Assembly: GCA_017883485.1 (NCBI GenBank)
Contig: JADGNM010000029.1
Coordinates: forward strand, 1-12,797
Source of the DNA: Methanosarcina sp.
GTDB lineage: Archaea; Halobacteriota; Methanosarcinia; Methanosarcinales; Methanosarcinaceae
Direction of reading: 5' to 3'
DNA: 12,797 bases
Part shown: piece after piece, positions 7,504-12,797 of the stretch
How the letters are laid out: every line of letters begins with the position of its first letter
How positions within the stretch are numbered: the first letter of the stretch is position 1
Notes under the pieces: generated by a model
Told to the model about the DNA's origin: nothing
The model's input: the letters and a program-made list of their open reading frames with translations, nothing else
Database searches by the model: none
Translations under genes and position numbers: made by a program

Positions 7504-9135
7504 ATGCCTGAGACAGTTATTCAATATCTTCTGAACCGATTAAAGCAGCTAGGAATGAATGATATTTTCGGTGTGCCAGGAGACTATGCGTTTCCTATCA
7601 ACGATGCCATATGTGATGATAAGGAGTTGCGCTGGATAGGCTGCTGCAATGAGCTGAATGCCGCTTATGCTGCCGACGGTTATGCCCGTATCAAAGGTAT
7701 GTCAGTACTGTCTACTACCTTTGGGGTAGGCGAATTATCCGCAATGTGCGGGATAGCAGGCTCTTACGCAGAGCACAATATAGTATTCCATATAGTTGGA
7801 ATGCCGCAAATGTCGGTCCAAGAGAAACATGCCATTGTACATCATACGCTTGGCAACGGAGAGTTCGACCAATTTATGACCATGGCTGCCCCAGTGGTAT
7901 GTGCGAAAACAATGCTTACCCCGGAGAACTGCGTTAATGAAGTCGAGCGTGTTATCGCGGCAGCTCTGGAGCAGCACCGGCCGGTATACATCGCCATACC
8001 TCATGACTATGTGCATAAAGAGATTTCATCCTCCATGGCACCGGCAAACGTGCTTTCAAAAAGCGATCCTGAGACGCTAGAGGAAGTGGTCTCGACAATT
8101 GTAGATAAGCTGTCGAATGCAAAGAAAGCCTGCATTATGCCAGGCATTCTTGTTGAACGTTTTGGGCTCAAGGAATTGACCACGGCCGCTGTTAATGCTT
8201 CGGGTTTGCCTTATGTGACCCTGGAATCGGATAAATCAGTGCTTGACGAGACTAATCCCTCATATCTGGGGTTATACAGCGGACAGCTTATCAATCCTGA
8301 AATTAGGGAGTTCGTGGAATCCTGCGATTGTATACTTGCTATAGGCACTATTCTGTCTGATTATAACACTGGTATGTTCACGGCAAAACTTGACAAATCC
8401 AGGATCATCAATATCATGCCCTCTGAGGTCCAGATAGGGGATGCTGACTATCTCCATATAAAAATGTCTGATGTGCTCGGGGAACTGGTGAAAAGACTCC
8501 ATAAGCGTATTGATGTCGGGGGACCTGTGGCTAAGCATCCTACAATGCCAAAGGTAGATGCCGAAAACCCTATAACTGCTGATTATTTGTACGCGAGGTG
8601 CGCGAAATTTTTTAAGCCCGATGACATAATTATAGCCGATTCAAGCACATCCTTTTTTGGCTTACTGCCAGTATTTTTACCGAAAGGGGTTAAGTTCGAG
8701 AGCCAGATGCTCTGGGGGGCGATAGGCTGGGCTACTCCGGCTTCCTTTGGAGCCTCACTGGCTGCCCCGAATCGGCGAGTGGTTCTTATTACGGGGGAAG
8801 GGTCTCACCAGATGACCGTTCAGGAGATCGGCCAGTTTTATCGCTATGGTCTAAAGCCTATTATTTTCGTGCTGAATAATCACGGCTATCTAATAGAAAG
8901 GATGCTTTCTAAGAAATTGGATTATTGTTACAATGAACTGGCAGAATGGCAATATCATAAGTTACCAGAAGTACTTGGCTGCAATGACTGGGTAATGAGG
9001 AAGACCACTACTTGCGGCAATCTGGATAAAGTTTTGGTAAAACTAGAAAATACTAAAACAGGAGCATATATCGAGATAGTCATGCCAAAATTGTCGGCAC
9101 CACCTCTTGTGGAAACAATTCACCAAAGAATATAA
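7504..9135 (+). CDS. ThDP-dependent 2-oxo acid decarboxylase (pyruvate/indolepyruvate decarboxylase family)
   Basis: Predicted cytosolic, non-oxidative decarboxylation of a 2-oxo acid (pyruvate, indolepyruvate, phenylpyruvate or branched-chain) to an aldehyde. It has 543 residues, near the 545-570 usual for the family. With this start, PDC numbering falls into place: Asp27 in GVPGDY, Glu50 in CNELNAAYAADGYAR (48-62), His113/His114 in IVHHTLGNG (111-119). The C-terminal ThDP domain has GEGSHQ (431-436), 24 residues, then NNHGYLIE (458-465) with the catalytic Glu465. The metal ligand Asp of the GDG motif is Glu432 here. The HH pair and YxIE motif argue against acetolactate synthase or benzoylformate decarboxylase. 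No alcohol or aldehyde dehydrogenase is adjacent to indicate the fate of the product. Being alone on the plus strand among housekeeping genes, it may be horizontally acquired. Substrate cannot be read from sequence. Confidence 0.9.
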   Translation: MPETVIQYLLNRLKQLGMNDIFGVPGDYAFPINDAICDDKELRWIGCCNELNAAYAADGYARIKGMSVLSTTFGVGELSAMCGIAGSYAEHNIVFHIVGMPQMSVQEKHAIVHHTLGNGEFDQFMTMAAPVVCAKTMLTPENCVNEVERVIAAALEQHRPVYIAIPHDYVHKEISSSMAPANVLSKSDPETLEEVVSTIVDKLSNAKKACIMPGILVERFGLKELTTAAVNASGLPYVTLESDKSVLDETNPSYLGLYSGQLINPEIREFVESCDCILAIGTILSDYNTGMFTAKLDKSRIINIMPSEVQIGDADYLHIKMSDVLGELVKRLHKRIDVGGPVAKHPTMPKVDAENPITADYLYARCAKFFKPDDIIIADSSTSFFGLLPVFLPKGVKFESQMLWGAIGWATPASFGASLAAPNRRVVLITGEGSHQMTVQEIGQFYRYGLKPIIFVLNNHGYLIERMLSKKLDYCYNELAEWQYHKLPEVLGCNDWVMRKTTTCGNLDKVLVKLENTKTGAYIEIVMPKLSAPPLVETIHQRI

Positions 9136-9165
9136 ACACTACAAAAATACATAGGCACTTTAATT

Positions 9166-9192
9166 TAACCTCTTCAGAATCTGCGGAGGTTA
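9166..9192. terminator. Hairpin between convergent decarboxylase and DUF2240 genes
   Basis: Perfect 7-bp arms TAACCTC (9166-9172) and GAGGTTA (9186-9192) enclose an inner palindrome CAGA-A-TCTG (9175-9183). The hairpin sits between the decarboxylase stop (9135) and the DUF2240 stop (9193), so it could act on both converging transcripts. There is no long T-run directly after it on either strand, so the termination role is inferred from position. Confidence 0.45.
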
Positions 9193-9699
9193 TCAAAATG
9201 AGATGCCGAGCACGGACCTGGAAACCTTTCCAAAGATCGTGTCGATATCGCACCCCAATTTCCTCGCCACAAATAGGGCCACGATCCGGATGTCCACAAG
9301 GTAAAAAAGCCTCTCCTGCATGGAGTTAATTTCAGAGACAAGTTTTTGTCTGTTTACTCCGGTATCTGCGGAAATAAATTCCAGGACTTGCTCAAAGGAG
9401 ATCTCTTCCTTGAGAGAAGGGTATTTTTCTCCGAAACTCTCATGGCTTTCAAGAAAATTCTCCGGCGGCTTGAAGGCATGGGGAAGTCGGATGCTCTCCA
9501 CATCAAAGGCAGGAATAAGAGCACCGTGCTTAAGGTTGAGCAGGCCGACTTCGAGGGCACGATCCTTTACCTTTGAGGCAATTTTCGGGGAAAACCATTT
9601 GAGGTCAAAAGCCAGGGAAAACTCAAAATCCTTTTCCGAAAGGGAAACTGCAAGATTCTTTTTAAAAGGAGTCGAAACTACAAGTTTAAGTTCTTCCAT
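9193..9699 (-). CDS. DUF2240 family protein
   Basis: A 168-residue archaeal protein of unknown function, without signal peptide or membrane segment. It resembles the archaea-restricted DUF2240 family. Matching blocks are an N-terminal VVSTPFKKNL (7-16), then SEKDFEFSLAFDLKWFSP (21-38), a short helix region (KVKDRALEVGLL), LIPAFDVESIRLPHAFKPP (61-79), and a C-terminal helical half with INSMQERL (125-132) and ALFVARKLGCD (141-151). The alternation of short helices and hairpins in the first half suggests a winged-helix-like fold, but that is inference. The ATG has a GAGGGT-type ribosome site a few bases upstream. Immediately upstream are tandem 15-bp repeats. It lies downstream of serA in the same direction, 184 bp away and separated by a hairpin, so it is probably transcribed separately. 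Confidence 0.8.
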   Translation of the reverse strand: MEELKLVVSTPFKKNLAVSLSEKDFEFSLAFDLKWFSPKIASKVKDRALEVGLLNLKHGALIPAFDVESIRLPHAFKPPENFLESHESFGEKYPSLKEEISFEQVLEFISADTGVNRQKLVSEINSMQERLFYLVDIRIVALFVARKLGCDIDTIFGKVSRSVLGISF

Positions 9700-9720
9700 T
9701 GGCTACCCTCTCAGGTTTAG

Positions 9721-9780
9721 GCATAATCGGTTTAGACATAATCGGATTAGACATAATCTGTTTGGATACATAGACATTGG
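9721..9780. repeat. Tandem 15-bp repeats upstream of the DUF2240 gene
   Basis: Units GCATAATCGGTTTAG (9721-9735), ACATAATCGGATTAG (9736-9750) and ACATAATCTGTTTGG (9751-9765), with a degenerate fourth unit (9766-9780). They lie 22-81 bp upstream of the DUF2240 ATG, in the place expected for a promoter or operator. The repeat is directly visible; a binding role is not shown. Confidence 0.75.
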
Positions 9781-9805
9781 ATAGCAGGCTTTACGGATAT
9801 AATTT

Positions 9806-9855
9806 CGGAAAAGAATTTAAGACTCCAGCACAGAATTACCATTCTTAACCTGTGC
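9806..9855 (-). terminator. Probable serA terminator hairpin
   Basis: Downstream of the serA stop, arms GCACAG (9828-9833) and CTGTGC (9850-9855) pair, with an inner GAAT-TACC-ATTC stem (9833-9844) and a small bulge. On the minus strand the hairpin is followed by a T-rich stretch (TTCTTTT, near 9807-9815). The arrangement fits termination of serA before the DUF2240 gene. Confidence 0.45.
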
Positions 9856-9883
9856 CGAAGCAAAACATTTCTCAGAAATACGT

Positions 9884-11455
9884 TTATATTTTCACGAGTT
9901 TGGCACTGAGTATTCCTGGAACATTCCGTAATTCTTCAAGGATAGGAGCAGGAACTTCGGAATCCACATTCAGGACCATCATAGTAGTGCTTCCGATTTC
10001 TGACCTTCCAACCTGCATGCCTGAGATATTGATGTTGTTTTTACCAAGAACCACGCAGCACGGCCCGATTACATTCGGCTTGTTGATGTGTTTGGCAAAA
10101 ATCATATATCCTGCAGGGAAGATATCCAGTTTGTCCCCGTCAACTGAAACGATTTTTGGTTCATCCCCGACGACAGTTCCGGCAATCAGCTTTGTCATTC
10201 CTCCGCCAATAAGCTTGATACTGACAGTTGAAGCGTATTCCTCGGAAGACTCGGATTTGCTTTCTACGACTGCGATCTGTCTGGACTTTGCAAGAGTCGG
10301 AGCATTGACATAATTTACTGCGGAACCAAGAGCCATTTCAAGCAGCCCTTTGAGAGCGGAAACCGTAAGGGGCCGCGTGTCTTTTCCGGAAATCTCGCCG
10401 TTGTACCCGATTTCTACCTTTTCGTAATTTCCTTCTACAAGCTGCCCTGCAATTTTTCCCATCATTTCAGCAAGCCTGATGTAAGGAGCAAGGACTGCCA
10501 TAGCTTCCGGCTTTACAGACGGGATATTGATTGCATTCTTTGCAAGCCCGCCTGTGAGTACGGACACTATTTCGTTGGCGATCTCAATTGCCACGTTGAC
10601 CTGAGCTTCCTGTGTGGAGGCTCCAAGATGAGGAGTTACTATGACGTTGTCAAAATCAAGGAGAGGACTGATAAAAGGAGGCTCCTCAACAAATACATCT
10701 AATGCTGCACCGCCTATTTTTCCACTTGCAAGAGCTTTTGCCAGGGCTTCTTCGCTTATAATGCCGCCGCGAGCACAATTGATAATTTTGACGCTGGGTT
10801 TCATCAGGGCAAACTGCTCATCATCCAGAATATTCCTGGTTTCTTTAATAAGGGGAGTGTGTACTGTAATATAGTCAGCTGCTTTTGCGATTTCGTTTAC
10901 TGTCGCAAGCTTTACCCCCAGTTCGGTAGCCCTCTTTTCGGAGATAAACGGATCGTATCCCATAAGCTTCATTTCAAGTCCTGACGCCCTTTTTGCGACT
11001 TCCGAACCAATTCTTCCAAGACCTATGATTCCCAGAATCTTGCCTTTGACCTCAACGCCCATGAATTTGTTGCGCTTCCATTCCCTGGCTTTCAGGGAGG
11101 TGTTTGCCTGGGGTATATTCCTGGACATTGACATCATCATGGCAATAGTGTGCTCTGCTGCAGAAATCATGTTGCCTTCGGGAGAGTTAGTCACGATGAT
11201 GCCCTTCTTGGTAGCTGCATCGACATCAACATTGTCAACTCCGACTCCAGCTCTCCCGATAACCTTCAGCTTGTCGGCAGCTTCGATAATTTTCTGTGTG
11301 ACCTGGATACCGCTTCGGATTATAAGGGCATCGTAGTCTTTGATTTTTTTCACCAGTTCGTCCTCGGAAAGCCCGGTGGAAATGTCAACAGTAAAGTGCT
11401 CTTTTAAAATCTCCAAGCCTTCGTTGGAGAGTGGATCACTGACCAATACTTTCAT
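9884..11455 (-). CDS. serA: D-3-phosphoglycerate dehydrogenase
   Basis: Oxidises 3-phosphoglycerate to 3-phosphohydroxypyruvate with NAD, the first step of serine synthesis. The 523-residue length marks the long form, with catalytic, intervening and C-terminal ACT domains. Visible features are RAGVGVDNVD (68-77), the Rossmann motif GLGRIG (145-150) with Asp168 downstream, and NCARGG (226-231) with catalytic Arg229. VEEPP (256-260) carries Glu258 and TPHLGAS (274-280) carries His276. The ACT domain covers about residues 450-523 (IGPCCVVLGKNNINISGMQV), where serine feedback is expected in this family. I chose the ATG at 11455 because it gives the canonical MKVLVSDPLS and follows GGAG by 8 bases; a longer frame to 11485 adds ten residues with no support. 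It is divergent from the DUF1059 gene. Confidence 0.97.
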   Translation of the reverse strand: MKVLVSDPLSNEGLEILKEHFTVDISTGLSEDELVKKIKDYDALIIRSGIQVTQKIIEAADKLKVIGRAGVGVDNVDVDAATKKGIIVTNSPEGNMISAAEHTIAMMMSMSRNIPQANTSLKAREWKRNKFMGVEVKGKILGIIGLGRIGSEVAKRASGLEMKLMGYDPFISEKRATELGVKLATVNEIAKAADYITVHTPLIKETRNILDDEQFALMKPSVKIINCARGGIISEEALAKALASGKIGGAALDVFVEEPPFISPLLDFDNVIVTPHLGASTQEAQVNVAIEIANEIVSVLTGGLAKNAINIPSVKPEAMAVLAPYIRLAEMMGKIAGQLVEGNYEKVEIGYNGEISGKDTRPLTVSALKGLLEMALGSAVNYVNAPTLAKSRQIAVVESKSESSEEYASTVSIKLIGGGMTKLIAGTVVGDEPKIVSVDGDKLDIFPAGYMIFAKHINKPNVIGPCCVVLGKNNINISGMQVGRSEIGSTTMMVLNVDSEVPAPILEELRNVPGILSAKLVKI

Positions 11456-11692
11456 GTCGATTTCTCCAATAAACACGATAAACATGATTCATTAAATTTT
11501 GACAGAGACATAAATCAACTTACTCACACTTAAGCATTATCACACATAAAGTAATCCCTGTTAACAAGCCAAAAAGAGGGGATTTTATGCCTTATTCGCA
11601 GTTAATCAAAAATTGAGCAAGGAAAATAACTTCGCACCGAAAAAAGATGTTCTAGAAGCTTAGTTTTAGATCTTATCCATTGTTTTGTTTTC

Positions 11693-11700
11693 TATATTAA
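11693..11700 (+). promoter_or_regulatory. Candidate TATA box for the DUF1059 gene
   Basis: CTATATTA lies about 48 bp upstream of the ATG at 11745. Initiation about 25 bp downstream, near 11722, would give a leader of about 23 nt containing the AAGGGAT ribosome site. Resemblance only. Confidence 0.4.
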
Positions 11701-11744
11701 TCATTTTGACTAATTCTACAGTTCGTTTACATCAAGGGATTTTT

Positions 11745-11954
11745 ATGAAAATAATTAAGTGCCGCGATCTGGGATTTAAGTGTGATTTTATGGCTGCCGG
11801 TAGTAACCAGGATGAGGTTAAGAAGACAATACTTGACCATATAGAAAAAGAGCATAAAGATGAACTTGATAAAATATCTGAAGATGATATAACCCACCTG
11901 AAGCACAGAGTATCAACTCTTCTAGGACGAAGCTGCGGCTGTGGTGCCTTATAA
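11745..11954 (+). CDS. DUF1059 family small protein, probable metal binding
   Basis: A 69-residue cytosolic protein resembling the DUF1059 family of small proteins found in archaea and bacteria, function unknown. It begins MKIIKCRDLGFKCDF (1-15), with Cys6 and Cys13, then DHIEKEH (31-37) with His32 and His37, giving a C-x6-C-x18-H-x4-H arrangement that resembles a zinc site. The C-terminus SCGCGAL (63-69) adds Cys64 and Cys66. The ATG at 11745 is preceded by AAGGGAT and matches the family start. A longer frame from 11685 would place hydrophobic, unrelated residues in front and overlap the TATA box. It is divergent from serA and convergent with the TspO gene, with only 30 bp between the two stops. 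Metal binding is inferred from residue spacing. Confidence 0.8.
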   Translation: MKIIKCRDLGFKCDFMAAGSNQDEVKKTILDHIEKEHKDELDKISEDDITHLKHRVSTLLGRSCGCGAL

Positions 11955-11956
11955 TT

Positions 11957-11981
11957 AGAGAGTTTAATGAACCTCTTTTTT
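11957..11981 (+). terminator. Possible terminator after the DUF1059 gene
   Basis: An imperfect short stem (GAG..TT / AA..CTC) is followed by six T (11976-11981) on the plus strand, right after the stop codon and before the convergent TspO gene. The stem is weak; the T-run is the main evidence. Confidence 0.35.
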
Positions 11982-11984
11982 CAA

Positions 11985-12467
11985 TCACATGTTCAGAGTC
12001 CATAAGTAGTAGTTAAGCAGAGCTGCGAAACTGACCCATAATATATAAGGTATTAACAGGTACGAAGCTGTTTTTGAGATATTTCTAAATTTAATTATTG
12101 TCAGGAAAATAGCAAGCCAAAGAAAGATGATTTCAACAAAACCATAGTAAGGAGACTTTAACCCAAAAAACAGAAAGGACCACAGAGAATTAAGGACTAA
12201 CTGTATACCGAAAATAATCAATCCAATTTTTACTTCCCGATCTTGCAGCCCTTTGTCCCAAACAATGTATAAAGAGATTCCCATAAGCGTATAGAGCAAA
12301 GTCCAGACAGGAAAAAAGATCCATGAGGGAGGGTTGAAAACCGGCTTTTCAAGTAGAGAATACCAATTCTCAAGAGACGATGCCGTAAATACTGAACCAA
12401 CGGCTCCTGCAAACTGGCAGAGCAGCACCGAGGCTAGAAGTTTAAAGTAGTTTATCTTCTGGGACAT
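11985..12467 (-). CDS. tspO: TspO/MBR family membrane protein
   Basis: A 160-residue integral membrane protein of the TspO/translocator (peripheral benzodiazepine receptor) family, associated elsewhere with tetrapyrrole or oxidative-stress signalling; its role in methanogens is not established. Five hydrophobic segments are visible, about 8-28, 46-67, 80-102, 106-126 and 134-157. Family motifs are AGAVGSVFT (20-28), KPVFNPPSW (41-49), PVWTLLYTLMG (53-63), LNSLWSFLFFGL (92-103) and PYILWVSFAALLN (140-152). An upstream in-frame GTG at 12491 would add eight residues. I prefer the ATG at 12467 because the TATA box at 12504-12511 predicts initiation near 12483, downstream of that GTG, and because the resulting length fits the family. 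The abundance of Trp and aromatic residues is typical. Confidence 0.93.
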   Translation of the reverse strand: MSQKINYFKLLASVLLCQFAGAVGSVFTASSLENWYSLLEKPVFNPPSWIFFPVWTLLYTLMGISLYIVWDKGLQDREVKIGLIIFGIQLVLNSLWSFLFFGLKSPYYGFVEIIFLWLAIFLTIIKFRNISKTASYLLIPYILWVSFAALLNYYLWTLNM

Positions 12468-12797
12468 ATCGATATTTAGAGTATTTCTCACTCCAATAAT
12501 ATTAATTTATAGGATAAAAAAAGTTCTTATATCCAATTTCCGAAATTTATGCTTTTTTACTTATGTATCCGTTAAAAGGGGTGATATTTGAAGCTTATTC
12601 GGGAATATATCCCCTCCAGGTGGGTTTTATATACAGGATATTAGAAATGTAGTGAGAATTGGGGATGGATTTGAAATATTTTTATAATTTTTGCAATCTA
12701 TTTTACATTTCGACCCCCATGCAAAAATAGAACATAATTTATTTTTTTGATACAATATATATTTTCACTTCATGTTCAACTTTTATATTATGATACA
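12468..12797. other. AT-rich non-coding end of the window
   Basis: No gene of useful length is seen on either strand. The stretch contains the tspO promoter at its left edge, an SD-like AGGGGTGAT (12577-12585), a palindrome GGGA-ATATA-TCCC (12601-12613), TATA-like boxes TTTTATATAC (12625-12634) and AATATATATTTT near 12755, and the inverted copy of the GGGGGTCGAAATGTAAA motif (12702-12718). These could belong to the promoter and leader of a plus-strand gene beyond the right edge. Confidence 0.45.
12504..12511 (-). promoter_or_regulatory. TATA box for tspO
   Basis: The minus strand reads TATAAATT, a good archaeal TATA match. Initiation about 25 bp downstream falls near 12483, giving a leader of roughly 16 nt to the ATG at 12467. 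This placement favours that ATG over the GTG at 12491. Confidence 0.45.

Noticed and set aside
9320..9784. Plus-strand open frame of 154 codons antisense to the DUF2240 gene
   Set aside because: The minus-strand frame matches a known archaeal family with a proper start. The plus frame ends in a repeat-derived Arg/His/Asn string and has no family features.
9852..10313. Plus-strand open frame antisense to serA
   Set aside because: It is a shadow of the well-supported serA coding frame.
11456..11485. Ten-residue extension of SerA
   Set aside because: The canonical N-terminus MKVLVSDPLS and a GGAG site support 11455; the extension has no support.
11685..11744. Longer start for the DUF1059 protein
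   Set aside because: It would overlap the candidate TATA box and add residues foreign to the family; the ATG at 11745 has an AAGGGAT site.
12468..12491. GTG start for TspO
   Set aside because: The TATA box position predicts transcription starting downstream of this codon, and the ATG at 12467 gives the usual family length.
12588..12645. TTG-started mini-ORF with an SD-like AGGGGTGAT (12577-12585)
   Set aside because: It ends after 18 codons and overlaps a TATA-like box; there is no evidence for more than a chance arrangement.

Overview
The window looks like a chromosomal segment of a methanogenic archaeon of the genus Methanosarcina or a close relative. The evidence is an archaeal ribosomal/RNA-polymerase gene block (L18e, L13, S9, RpoN, RpoK, S2), the archaeal modified mevalonate pathway (mevalonate kinase, isopentenyl phosphate kinase, type 2 IPP isomerase), the archaea-restricted DUF2240 family, GGTGA/GGAGG ribosome sites with some TTG starts, archaeal TATA boxes, and AT-rich spacers beside moderately GC-rich genes. 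The genus is inferred from gene content and protein flavour, not from a database match.

Layout. Bases 1-198 are non-coding sequence downstream of fni. From about 6631 leftwards to 199, all genes are on the minus strand and read in this order: rpl18e, rpl13, rps9, rpoN, tRNA-Pro(CGG), rpoK (a 59-codon TTG-start gene), rps2, a MEMO-family gene, mevalonate kinase (mvk), isopentenyl phosphate kinase (ipk) and fni. Spacing is tight at the translation end (10-13 bp) and at ipk/fni (4-bp ATGA overlap). It is looser (70-125 bp, with candidate TATA boxes) before rps2, MEMO and mvk. Bases 6632-7503 are a long spacer with a possible decayed coding remnant near 7240-7412. A plus-strand thiamine-diphosphate 2-oxo acid decarboxylase of the pyruvate/indolepyruvate decarboxylase type follows (7504-9135). 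It converges on a minus-strand DUF2240 gene, with a hairpin between them. Upstream of that, also on minus, is serA (phosphoglycerate dehydrogenase). A divergent plus-strand DUF1059 small protein then converges on a minus-strand TspO/MBR membrane protein. Bases 12468-12797 are AT-rich and non-coding.

How the genes work together. The minus-strand block couples ribosome and RNA polymerase assembly genes to the last steps of archaeal lipid precursor synthesis. MVK phosphorylates mevalonate, IPK converts isopentenyl phosphate to IPP, and Fni isomerises IPP to DMAPP. The steps between mevalonate 5-phosphate and isopentenyl phosphate are not encoded here. SerA starts serine synthesis from 3-phosphoglycerate.

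The most notable item is the decarboxylase. Methanogens normally process 2-oxo acids with ferredoxin oxidoreductases, so a complete PDC-type enzyme is unusual. It keeps the catalytic Asp27, Glu50, His113/His114 and the YxIE glutamate, but has Glu in place of Asp in the GDG metal-binding motif. It sits alone, on the opposite strand, in an otherwise housekeeping region, which suggests acquisition. I found no CRISPR array, intact insertion sequence, phage or defence gene cluster.
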